41,269 nucleotides of DNA from an uncultured candidate division WPS-2 bacterium (lineage in GTDB: Bacteria > Vulcanimicrobiota > Vulcanimicrobiia > Vulcanimicrobiales > Vulcanimicrobiaceae). The stretch lies in assembly GCA_937927945.1 (NCBI GenBank), contig CALEYW010000059.1:1-41269 (forward strand), written 5' to 3'. The notes under the pieces were generated by a model. It made no database searches. It had not been told where the DNA came from and worked only from the letters and a program-made list of their open reading frames with translations. This document shows, one piece after another, positions 16,254 to 24,870 of the stretch. Made by a program: the position numbers and the translations under genes. Position 1 is the stretch's first letter, and every line of letters begins with the position of its first letter.

Positions 16254-17917
16254 TGCGACCTGCGCATCCGGAAAATGCGGACTCCGCCGACGTCCTCAGC
16301 CAGGACGTACCGCGTACGAACGAACGAGGCGAGCGCGGCGAAGCTATCGATTCCTTGCGCCACATTGTTCGTGTATCCGAAAGAGCCCGGCGCAACGGCG
16401 TCGACAATGAGCGGCGGCGGGTGGGAGGCGAGGTCGTTCATGAAGCGATCGCGGAAGTACGATTGTAGCGGCCCGGGCTCGATCTGGTGATGCGTGTGCG
16501 CATCGCGCGTCGCCATGATCGTACCGGTCTCAACATAGTACTGCGGCATCCAGCCCCACACCGCGACCGATGCGCCGCGCGGTACATACCGCTCCATCGC
16601 TATGGAGACGGGGTTCTGCGGCCAATGCGCGCTGACCGGGAGATCTTTCATGAAGAAGTCGGGAGTCAGGGCCAGTTGCCGCAGTGCCGGTACTACAAAG
16701 AGAACGACGTACGCGGCATGCAGAGCCACCCGGCTGCGGCCAGCCGGCACCGCAGTCTCGACCGCCCCGAGCAGATTGGCCGTGCACCACGCGATCGGGA
16801 CGACGGAGAGCAGTAGATAGTGCGGAAAGCCGCGATGCGCCTCGTAGATGGCGAACACCGCGGCGGCGAGCAGCGCAATCGACGAGAGGGCGGCGACTCG
16901 AGCAGCGGGACCAATGCGTACTCGCCGCGCGACCAGAATCGTCACGCCCGCGACCGCGACCACGAGCGCGCTCGTGAGGAATGTCGCGTACTGCGCTATC
17001 CCGCCGAAGAAAAAGCCGATTCCGACGCGCCCCTTTGCGTCGACGTACGCGGCCGCGAAGCGCAGGTAGGACGTCACGAAGTCGTTCCATTCACCTGTCG
17101 CGACGACCGCGCCCAGGATGATGACGAACGGGAGCGCCATGCCGGCGAAGACAGCCACTGCCTCGTTCCGGGAACGCGCGCCAGGCGTGCTGCGTGTCAG
17201 CATGATCGCAGCGACGGCGTACAAGAATACGATGAGCGCGATTGGGATGGCTTGGAGCTTGGCAAATCCGGTGCAGCCGATGCAGAGCCCAGCTACCGCC
17301 GCCGCCCAGACCCGCCGCTGCGCGGTCCCGCGACTCCCTGCGATGTAGGCGGCGCACGCGAGCGCGACGGTCGTGAGGAAAATCGGCAGATGCTCGCTGG
17401 AGTAGTGCACGAAGTCGAGGTCGCGGACGAAGGCGAACATCACGACCGGCGGGACAAGCGAGAGCCGCGCGATGCGCGCGTCGAACGTCCACCGTATTGC
17501 GAAATACAGGGCGCACAGCGCGCCGGCGATCATCAGGAGACCGATCACGCGCGCGGAGAAGAAATCGATGTGGGCGCCGACCAGGGCGGCCAGGGCGAGC
17601 ACGTCCGAGTTTAGCGGCCCGCTCGTCGTTCCGTCGAACCCGCGCCACGGGACGAGGTCGATGGTCGCCTTGAGGGCATTTGCGACCATCTGGCCTTCGT
17701 CGGCGTTCAGCGGATTCGGCGAGATGAAAACCGGCCACCGCCAGGCAAACAGTACGACGGTCATCGTGAGGCAGTACACGATGTCGACCGCGCCTTCTGA
17801 CAGCCGGGCGGACGGCCTCGGCCAGACCGCGAGCGCAATGTACGCGGCCAATATGATGAGCGCACTGGCGAAGAACGATACGGGATGCTGTCCAACCCAG
17901 ACCAGCAACGGTGTCAA
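16250..17917 (-). CDS. GT-C-like multi-pass membrane glycosyltransferase (PMT/ArnT-like)
   Basis: A 555-residue protein with around ten to twelve hydrophobic segments. The first large periplasmic loop includes NPLNADEGQMV with an adjacent Asp-Glu (D73, E74), the acidic site typical of GT39/GT83-type enzymes. A soluble C-terminal part (~430-555) contains WGWMPQYYVETG. It would use a polyprenyl-phosphate sugar on the periplasmic side. The neighbouring GT2 gene, which overlaps it by four bases, is a plausible maker of that donor. It starts eight bases after the ugd stop. Sugar and acceptor are not readable from sequence. Confidence 0.78.
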   Translation of the reverse strand: MTPLLVWVGQHPVSFFASALIILAAYIALAVWPRPSARLSEGAVDIVYCLTMTVVLFAWRWPVFISPNPLNADEGQMVANALKATIDLVPWRGFDGTTSGPLNSDVLALAALVGAHIDFFSARVIGLLMIAGALCALYFAIRWTFDARIARLSLVPPVVMFAFVRDLDFVHYSSEHLPIFLTTVALACAAYIAGSRGTAQRRVWAAAVAGLCIGCTGFAKLQAIPIALIVFLYAVAAIMLTRSTPGARSRNEAVAVFAGMALPFVIILGAVVATGEWNDFVTSYLRFAAAYVDAKGRVGIGFFFGGIAQYATFLTSALVVAVAGVTILVARRVRIGPAARVAALSSIALLAAAVFAIYEAHRGFPHYLLLSVVPIAWCTANLLGAVETAVPAGRSRVALHAAYVVLFVVPALRQLALTPDFFMKDLPVSAHWPQNPVSIAMERYVPRGASVAVWGWMPQYYVETGTIMATRDAHTHHQIEPGPLQSYFRDRFMNDLASHPPPLIVDAVAPGSFGYTNNVAQGIDSFAALASFVRTRYVLAEDVGGVRIFRMRRSQ

Positions 17918-17925
17918 ACCGGCCG

Positions 17926-19296
17926 TCAGATTCGCGTCGTCGTACGGGTGATCTCGTTCTCGTAGACGGTTGCCACTGTCGGCTGATGGCGGGCGAGCTT
18001 GACCCGGCCGATCCCGAGGTAGCGTAGTCCCGCGGAGCGGACTTTCTCCGGATCGTAGATGTTGCGGCCGTCGATGATGAGATCGCCGCGCATCGCTTCA
18101 GCGCAGCGCGCGAAGTCGAGCGTGCGGAATTCGTTCCACTCTGTCGCCAGCAGCACGGCGTCGGCGCCGGCGATCGCTTCATACATGTCGTCGTGGAAGG
18201 CGATCACCGTACCGACCTCGGCCTGGGCGACGCCGTTCGCGACCGGATCGTGGGCGCGGATCGACGCTCCGCGATCGAGAAGCCGCTGAATGATCGCGAG
18301 CGCCGGCGCGTCGCGGATGTCGTCGGTGTTCGGCTTGAACGCGAGGCCGAGCACCGCGACGACCAGGCCCTTCAGCCCACCGAGCTCGCGCTCGAACTTC
18401 ATCACCGTGCGTTCTACCTGACGGCGGTTGACCAATTCGACCGCGTGCAGCAACGGCGCCGGATAATCGCGCTCGACCGCGAGCTGTTCGAGGGCGCGCA
18501 CGTCTTTCGGGAAGCACGAGCCGCCGTACCCGATCCCCGGGTTGAGGAACTTCGTGCCGATGCGCTGGTCGTAGCCGATTCCCGTGCAGACGGCGCGAAC
18601 GTCGACGTCGAGCAGCTCGCAGATGTTGGCGATCTCGTTGATGAACGAGATCTTGGTGGCGAGGAAGGCGTTCGCCGCGTACTTGATCATCTCCGAGGTC
18701 CGCACGTCGGTGACAACGATCGGCGCATCGAGCGGCGCGTAGAGGTCGCGCATCACGCGCTCGGCCTCGGCGTCGTTCGTTCCGATCACCACGCGGTCGG
18801 GTTTGAGGAAGTCGGCCACGGCCGACCCCTCCCGCAGAAATTCCGGATTGCTCACGACGCTGACCGGATGCGCGACCGCCGCGTGCTCGCGGATGATCGA
18901 CGACACCATCTCGCCGGTCTCGACCGGGACGGTCGACTTGGAGACGACGATCTTTGGCCCGTTGAGGGCCAGGCCGATCTCGCGCGCCACCGCGCGAACC
19001 GCGCCGAGGTCAGCGTGTCCGTCCACGCGCATCGGCGTTCCGACGGCGATGAAGATGATCTCGTTGTCGCGGATCGCCTGCGCGGTATCGGTCGTGAACG
19101 ACAATCGCCGCGCCTGAACGTTGCGGCTCATCATCTCCGCCAGCGACGGCTCGAAGAAGGGCGGCTCCCCTCCCTCGAGCGACGCGATCTTGGCGGCGTC
19201 GACGTCGACACACACAACGCTGTTCCCCAGCTCGGCAAAGCACGTGGCCGTCACCAGGCCGACGTACCCGGCGCCGACGATTGCGATTCGTTTCAT
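17926..19296 (-). CDS. ugd: UDP-glucose 6-dehydrogenase
   Basis: Oxidises UDP-glucose to UDP-glucuronate with two NAD+. The 456-residue protein has the usual length and all main motifs: VGAGYVGLVTA (7-17), AVGTP (84-88), SKSTVPVETG (119-128), NPEFLREGSAV (150-160) and ANAFLATKISFINE. The catalytic cysteine lies in GGSCFPKD (C261), and the C-terminal domain has LGLAFKPNTDDIRDAP. The product can feed glucuronate into the polymer or be decarboxylated by the UXS-like enzyme encoded at 13525-14490. The ATG overlaps the stop of the flippase gene by four bases. Confidence 0.95.
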   Translation of the reverse strand: MKRIAIVGAGYVGLVTATCFAELGNSVVCVDVDAAKIASLEGGEPPFFEPSLAEMMSRNVQARRLSFTTDTAQAIRDNEIIFIAVGTPMRVDGHADLGAVRAVAREIGLALNGPKIVVSKSTVPVETGEMVSSIIREHAAVAHPVSVVSNPEFLREGSAVADFLKPDRVVIGTNDAEAERVMRDLYAPLDAPIVVTDVRTSEMIKYAANAFLATKISFINEIANICELLDVDVRAVCTGIGYDQRIGTKFLNPGIGYGGSCFPKDVRALEQLAVERDYPAPLLHAVELVNRRQVERTVMKFERELGGLKGLVVAVLGLAFKPNTDDIRDAPALAIIQRLLDRGASIRAHDPVANGVAQAEVGTVIAFHDDMYEAIAGADAVLLATEWNEFRTLDFARCAEAMRGDLIIDGRNIYDPEKVRSAGLRYLGIGRVKLARHQPTVATVYENEITRTTTRI

Positions 19297-20585
19297 CCTG
19301 GGCTTCTTCGCGCTGGCTCCGCCTCCGCTCCTCGGCGGTCCCCGCCGAGTGAGACGCCGCAGGCCGCCAGCGCCAGCGTGTGCCCTATAGCGATCGTTTG
19401 AAGGAGATCGGCGGCGGTCCGGTGGCGCACGACCACCGCCGCGATCTCGGCCACGGCCACGCAGGCGAGCGGGATCACGAAGCGCATCCGGCCGCGCGCG
19501 ATATTGTACGTGGCCGTGATGTTGGCGAGCGAGATCGCCGAGATCGCGTAGACATACGGCAGCAGCAGCGGGGCACCGGCGGCGAAGGAACGGCCGGCGA
19601 TCGTCGTGATGACGAACCGGGGGAAGAGCGCAAAGAACCCGATCGCGCCGACGCAGATCACCGCGCCGACGCCCAGTGCTTGCAGGTACAGCCAGCGGGT
19701 GCGCTCGCCGCGCGCCATGCGCCCGGCCGCTTGCGGCAGCAGCACGATCGGTACGAAGGCCGTCACCGCGTACAGCGCGCGACTGGCAAGCGCCGCCGCG
19801 CCGTACAGCCCCACCGTATGCGCGTCGAGATAGCGCTTCGCCAGCACGACGTCGTAGAGCAGCAGCACGTTGAGCGCGAACACCGCGAGCGCGACCCCGA
19901 TGGACGTACGCACCACGGTGCGCAAGGAGAACGGCACGGCGACGCCGCGCCGGTGCGGCAACGCCGCGAGAAACGTGTACGCCGTCGCAGTCGCAAAACC
20001 GATGGCCATCCCGGCGACCGCGCCGCGCACGCCGGCGACGAACCCGAGCAGCGGCGCGAACACCGCTTTCGCCAGGTTCTCCACCACGTTCGAGAGCGCG
20101 AACGGCCCGAACGCCGACGTTCCCTGGAGCACGCCGCGCAAGAACGGCAGCGAGAGCGCGCCGAACAGCGCGAAGCCCGCGAAGGTCACCAGCAGCGGAT
20201 CGGAGACGTGCAGAAACTGCGCGAGCGGGACCGAGGCTGCCACCAGCGCGATCCCGGCGATGCCGGCGACCGTGAACGTGACGCGATCGACGGCGTGAAC
20301 GAGGCCGGCAAGCCGGTCGGGTTCGAGCGAGAAGTCGCTAGCGAGCTTGGCCACGACCATCTGTGCGATCAGCGCGGGCGCCTGCAAGATCAAGACGACC
20401 GCGACGAGCGACGAGAACGTCCCGTAGGCCTCGACGCCGAGCGTGCGGCTCACCAGCGCGTAGAAGACGTAGCCGAGGACGTTCGCCGCCATCAGCCCGA
20501 CGAACGTGATCCCCGCGTGCGTGGCGATTTGCGAGCGCGCGGCCGGTGTGGCGGTTTCGAGTACCGCTTCGGAAGCACCGTCCAT
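19293..20585 (-). CDS. Polysaccharide flippase, Wzx/MATE-like (MOP superfamily)
   Basis: A 430-residue protein with about twelve hydrophobic segments. The N-terminal pattern HAGITFVGLMAANVLGYVFYAL...RTLGVEAYGTF is characteristic of polysaccharide-biosynthesis flippases. It would turn undecaprenyl-linked oligosaccharide to the periplasmic face. Gene order fits: it lies between a large glycosyltransferase (stop/start TGATG overlap) and ugd. It is distinct from MurJ at 24867-26435, which is longer. The specific lipid-linked substrate is unknown. Confidence 0.85.
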   Translation of the reverse strand: MDGASEAVLETATPAARSQIATHAGITFVGLMAANVLGYVFYALVSRTLGVEAYGTFSSLVAVVLILQAPALIAQMVVAKLASDFSLEPDRLAGLVHAVDRVTFTVAGIAGIALVAASVPLAQFLHVSDPLLVTFAGFALFGALSLPFLRGVLQGTSAFGPFALSNVVENLAKAVFAPLLGFVAGVRGAVAGMAIGFATATAYTFLAALPHRRGVAVPFSLRTVVRTSIGVALAVFALNVLLLYDVVLAKRYLDAHTVGLYGAAALASRALYAVTAFVPIVLLPQAAGRMARGERTRWLYLQALGVGAVICVGAIGFFALFPRFVITTIAGRSFAAGAPLLLPYVYAISAISLANITATYNIARGRMRFVIPLACVAVAEIAAVVVRHRTAADLLQTIAIGHTLALAACGVSLGGDRRGAEAEPARRSPG

Positions 20586-23515
20586 CAGAGCCTCAACCCG
20601 AAGTCCTCGGCGTCGATCGTCAAGTTCGGGTTGTAGTAGGGGTCACGCACCGCCCAGGCCGGCCACCGGGTCCGAATCGCTTCGACCTCTTCCATCGCTC
20701 GAGCCACCTTCGCCGGCGTGTCGTCGGTTCCGCGGCTCTTCGATTCGTGATGGAAGAGGTGCGCGCGCGCGGCGAACACGTTGCGGTATCCCGCACGGCG
20801 CAGCTTGAGGCACAGATCGACGTCGTTGTACGAGACGGCGAGCGACTCATCGAAGCCGCCGACTTCCCAATACTTGCGCGTCTCGACCATCAGACACGCG
20901 CCGGTGACGGCCAAATAGTTCGTGTCGAGCTGCAGCGCGCCGTGATATCCCGAGGAGGTGCCGGGCAGGAAACGGTGCGCGTGCCCGGCGAGGCCGAGAA
21001 TCCCGAGCACGACGCCGGCGTGCTGGACCGTTCCGTCACCGTACAGCAGCAGGGCACCGACGGCGCCGATCTGGGCGCGCCGGGCTTGACCGAGCATCGC
21101 CTCCATCCAATCGGGCGAGAGCACTTCCGTGTCGTTGTTCAACAGGACGACGAACGGCGTCTCCGCAGCCCGCACGCCTTCGTTGTTGAGCCGCGAAAAA
21201 TTGAACGGCGCAGGGTCGCGCAGCACGCGGAACCGTCCGGGGCGCGCGTTTTCCCAATGCGCCAGCAGCTCCGCGGTTTGAGTCTCGCGGCTGCCGTTGT
21301 CGACCACCAGCACCTCGAAGTTCGGGTAGGCGGTGCGCTCGAACAGCGCGCTGATGCACGGTCCCAGCAGATCGGCCCGATCGCGAGTGGGGATGATGAC
21401 GCACACCCGCTCGTCGCCGGGAACCGCGAAGAGCACGTCGACCCCAGCCTCCGTGTGCTCCAGCGTCGCGGCCTCGCCGCGCCGGCGCAGCGCGACCTCG
21501 ACGGCCAACTCCTGATCGGCGCGGTGAACGATGCTGCGCTCGTACCGATGGCAGAGGATCTGCGCGATGTGCACGACCCGCTCCGTCCGTTCGGTGACCC
21601 GCAGCAGCGCTTCGTACCAGGACGCGCTCTCGAAGACGTCGCGCACGCCGCCGGCCGCTTCGAGCAGCGCACGGCGGATCACGCACAAGCCGCCGACGTA
21701 GTCGCGGTTGAGCAGCGTCTCCGGCGACCAGTCGGGTTTGAACCACGGGTCGTGCGGAACGCCGCTCTCACCGATGCGATCCTCGTCGCAATACACGACG
21801 TCCGCATCACCTTGCAGCGCCAGAGCGAATTCGAAGAGCGCGTGCGGCTCGAGCCGGTCGTGCATCTCGAGCGCCCCGACGACGTCGGCGTCACCGAACC
21901 GGTTGCCGCCCGGCGGCACCAGCACGATGCGCGCATCTTCGCTCGCCGTCACCCGCAGCTCGTCGGCGTTCGCCGCGTCCGGCCCGTCGTCGACCAGCAC
22001 CTGCGCGGTCCATTGCTCGTATACCTGATCGCGTAGCGAGCGCAGCGCCGCGCGCGCGCCGTCGGTCGCGTCGCCGCGCGCGTCGATCACGATGCCGAAC
22101 GCGACCTGCTTGGGAAAGAACCGCGCCATCGCGCGCATCCGCTCGACGTCCTCGAAGCGCAGGCGGTGATGTTCGCGGAAGAGCTGGTACGGATCGCCGA
22201 GCGCCGCCATCTCGACGGCACGGTCCTCGGTCGACGACAGTCCGACCGGATCCGCTTCCGGGCCGACGCCGAACCGCCGCTTCGCCGCGAACCACGCATC
22301 GCGCAGCCGCCAGAACCGGCTGACGCGCATCGCCTCGATCGTGCGGCGCTGCCGCTGCACGAGCGGATACAAATACGCGACCTGAGCGAGCAGCGCGTCG
22401 CGCGAACGCCCGTCCTCGAGCGCGGCGAGCGCGTCGACCGCCTCCGACGTCCGCGCCGCGACACGATGCCAGCCGCCGCGGGTCTCCAAATAGGCCGCGC
22501 CGCCCCGCGCGAGCTGCGCGAGCGCGTCGTCGCCGGGGAGCGCGCGCACCGTTTCGGTCCAGCTGTCGGCGGCGACGACGATGCCGCCGCCGGTCTCGCG
22601 CACCAGCGACGCCGCACCGGGCGCGCCCTCGGCGGCGAGAACCGGCTTGCCGTAGGCCCACGCCTCGGCGACTTCCGGCACGAAGCCGAGGCCGGCGCCC
22701 ACGATCGCGACGGCACGCGCGTGGGCGAAGAGCGCGGGACGGTCGCGTTCGACGGTCTCGCTGAGCGCGATCACCGGAGTATCGCCGGCGCTCAACTCCG
22801 CGCGCACGAGCGGGTCGTCGCCGCACAGCAGCACGTACGGACGGCCGTGCGTCATCCGGCGTACTCCGTCGGCCGCCGCCTCGCTCGGCGGCACGTGGTC
22901 GACTCCCAAGCCGACGATCCGGGTGCGCGCGCGCGCCGCCGTGCCGAAGATCTCGGCCAGCAATGCGGCTTCGGCGTCGGTGCTGCACAGCACCATGCGC
23001 GCGCGGCCGATCGCCTCGGCAACGTCGGGGAGCCGCGCCGCCGGGCCGTCGTCGAGCAACGGGACGAGGATCGCGTGCTCGGCGACGTCCCCGAACGCGC
23101 GCACGGTGGTGGGAACGCTCAGATCGAGGAACAGGAACGTGTCGTAGCGCTGCGCCGCGGCCCGCACGTGGGCCAGCAGGTCGGGGCTGCGCAGACGTTC
23201 GTCGAGCAGAGCGCGCGTTCGCGTGCTGCCGTCGCCGCCGCGCGCGGCGAGCAGCGCATCCGCATACGCGACCCGGTCGGGCGCTTCGACCCGGAAGCGC
23301 AGCACCGGGAACGGTTCGGTGTGATCGGTGCCGGGATAGAAGTGGTTGGCGTCGGGAGCGTCCTCCGTCGCGGTCGTGGAGAGGACTTCAAGGTCCATCC
23401 CGTCGAGCGCGAGATGCGTCGCGAACGCGAACGCGAACCGCTCCTTGCGACCGCGCAGTTCGCGTCCGAAGAACGGGGCGACCAGCGCGACGCGTTGCCG
23501 TGGCGTCCCTCTCAT
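20585..23515 (-). CDS. Multi-domain glycosyltransferase: GT-B-like, degenerate GT-A, GT2
   Basis: A 976-residue protein. Residues 1-~365 resemble a GT4-type GT-B fold, ending in PEVAEAWAYGKPVLAAEGAPG, though the first Glu of the usual EX7E pair is not visible. A linker with SRFWRLRDAWF (399-409) leads to a GT-A-like domain (~470-690) in which DHDD of the paralogue at 4291-6435 is replaced by EMHDRLEP (550-557). The last GT2 domain (~703-976) looks intact: VIIPTRDRADL, VVDNGSRET, LLNNDTEVLS (791-800), YNDVDLCLKL. At least the last domain should be active. The ATG at 23515 overlaps the ligase gene stop; sequence upstream of it in frame is Arg-rich and not family-like. Confidence 0.85.
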   Translation of the reverse strand: MRGTPRQRVALVAPFFGRELRGRKERFAFAFATHLALDGMDLEVLSTTATEDAPDANHFYPGTDHTEPFPVLRFRVEAPDRVAYADALLAARGGDGSTRTRALLDERLRSPDLLAHVRAAAQRYDTFLFLDLSVPTTVRAFGDVAEHAILVPLLDDGPAARLPDVAEAIGRARMVLCSTDAEAALLAEIFGTAARARTRIVGLGVDHVPPSEAAADGVRRMTHGRPYVLLCGDDPLVRAELSAGDTPVIALSETVERDRPALFAHARAVAIVGAGLGFVPEVAEAWAYGKPVLAAEGAPGAASLVRETGGGIVVAADSWTETVRALPGDDALAQLARGGAAYLETRGGWHRVAARTSEAVDALAALEDGRSRDALLAQVAYLYPLVQRQRRTIEAMRVSRFWRLRDAWFAAKRRFGVGPEADPVGLSSTEDRAVEMAALGDPYQLFREHHRLRFEDVERMRAMARFFPKQVAFGIVIDARGDATDGARAALRSLRDQVYEQWTAQVLVDDGPDAANADELRVTASEDARIVLVPPGGNRFGDADVVGALEMHDRLEPHALFEFALALQGDADVVYCDEDRIGESGVPHDPWFKPDWSPETLLNRDYVGGLCVIRRALLEAAGGVRDVFESASWYEALLRVTERTERVVHIAQILCHRYERSIVHRADQELAVEVALRRRGEAATLEHTEAGVDVLFAVPGDERVCVIIPTRDRADLLGPCISALFERTAYPNFEVLVVDNGSRETQTAELLAHWENARPGRFRVLRDPAPFNFSRLNNEGVRAAETPFVVLLNNDTEVLSPDWMEAMLGQARRAQIGAVGALLLYGDGTVQHAGVVLGILGLAGHAHRFLPGTSSGYHGALQLDTNYLAVTGACLMVETRKYWEVGGFDESLAVSYNDVDLCLKLRRAGYRNVFAARAHLFHHESKSRGTDDTPAKVARAMEEVEAIRTRWPAWAVRDPYYNPNLTIDAEDFGLRL

Positions 23516-24870
23516 CGCGACGCAGCCGCCGAGGCTGCAGGCGGCGCATACGCTTCCGCGCGACGCCGTTCGAACAGCCGGCGCGCGGCGATCTCGGCGA
23601 CCGCGACGCCGGTCACCAGCCAGTACGCCGTCGCGACCTTCGGAAAAAAGAACATGTCGTCGAACGACTGGTGCGCCGCGAGCGCGACGGTCGCGCCGAG
23701 GGCGCCGACGACCAGCGGACGGCGGACCGCGCTGCGCGCGAGCGTCCAAATCGTCGCGGCGAAGAGCGCCAGCGTGGCGATCAGTCCCACCACGCCGGTC
23801 TCGGCCAAGCTCTGCAGGTAGAGGTTGTTCGCGTGCGTGCGCACGCCGTTCAGGCCGACCTGGGCGAGATCGAGCTCGTAGTTTCCGGCGCCGACGCCGG
23901 TCACCGGCGACGTTCGCCAAAGCGCGACTGCCGCGTGCCACAGCTGCGAGCGGTTCGCCAGGTGGTCCGCCGACTGCGTCGTCTGATCGAGCGTGAAGTA
24001 CCCCGCGGGAACGCCCGCGCGCAGCGCCAGCACGACGCCCAGCACGAGAACCGCCGCGACCGCACCGGCATAGCGCCAGGCGAAGTGCCGCGGCGGGCGC
24101 AGGACGATGAGCACGACGGCGATCCCGATCGCGACGCCCACGATGCCGGCGCGCGAGATCGTCAAGATGTCGGTCAGCGCCGCCAGCGCGACGACCGCGG
24201 TCAGCCAGCGGTCGCGGTGCACGAGCAGTCGCGCCACGAGCACCGGCAGCGCGACGTCGAGATAGCCGGCCAACTGATTCGGCCCTTCGAGCGCGCCGGC
24301 GATGCGCGGAAACACGAACTCCTGGCCGTGCAGAAAGATCCCGCTGTGCGCGCCTATCGCGTATTCGGCGAGCGCCGAGCAGCAGACCAGTACGACGGCG
24401 ATTTCCAGCGTGCGCCAGAACGGCCTATCGTCGGGATCCGTCGCGAACGCCGCGACCGCACCGGCGAACAGCAGCAGATACTCACCGTCCTTGAAGGCTT
24501 CGCGCACGACCGCCCCCAGATGTTCGGCGTGCAGCGCGCTCAAGCCGATCGCCGCGAGCGTCGCGAGGAACGCGGTCAACATGACGCGGACCGGAAACGT
24601 GCGAAACGCCGCGAGGTCGGGGCGCGAGAACGGGAGCACCGCCAGCAGCCCGATCAGCCCGGCCTTCAACGTGGTGATCGTCGTCGGGCCGACGTAGCGC
24701 GCCAGATCGAACGGGGCGAGCACGAGCAGCGCCGCGACGCCGAGTGCCGGGCGGCGACGGGCGAGCAAGGCGACGCCGACGGCGCACAGCAGGTACACGA
24801 ACGCGCTCGGCAGATCGACGGGAAGGTGCGTTTCGTGCCGGAGCTCGACGGTGAGAGGGTGGAACGTCAC
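23512..24870 (-). CDS. O-antigen ligase/polymerase family membrane protein (WaaL/Wzy-like)
   Basis: A 452-residue protein with about ten to twelve hydrophobic segments. The large periplasmic loop contains NRSQLWHAAVALWRTSPVTGVGAGNYEL and later RTHANNLYLQSLAETGVVGL; the N-R, GVG-GN and H-N-L-E-G pattern is the core of the O-antigen ligase family. It would polymerise repeat units or join them to lipid A-core or another acceptor. The start is a GTG at 24870 whose GTGA overlaps the murJ stop, which defines it well. Ligase and polymerase cannot be told apart by eye. Confidence 0.83.
   Translation of the reverse strand: MTFHPLTVELRHETHLPVDLPSAFVYLLCAVGVALLARRRPALGVAALLVLAPFDLARYVGPTTITTLKAGLIGLLAVLPFSRPDLAAFRTFPVRVMLTAFLATLAAIGLSALHAEHLGAVVREAFKDGEYLLLFAGAVAAFATDPDDRPFWRTLEIAVVLVCCSALAEYAIGAHSGIFLHGQEFVFPRIAGALEGPNQLAGYLDVALPVLVARLLVHRDRWLTAVVALAALTDILTISRAGIVGVAIGIAVVLIVLRPPRHFAWRYAGAVAAVLVLGVVLALRAGVPAGYFTLDQTTQSADHLANRSQLWHAAVALWRTSPVTGVGAGNYELDLAQVGLNGVRTHANNLYLQSLAETGVVGLIATLALFAATIWTLARSAVRRPLVVGALGATVALAAHQSFDDMFFFPKVATAYWLVTGVAVAEIAARRLFERRRAEAYAPPAASAAASR

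Noticed and set aside
18193..19401. Plus-strand frame of about 400 codons opposite ugd
   Set aside because: ugd is complete with its catalytic Cys and cofactor motifs. The opposite frame has no family resemblance.
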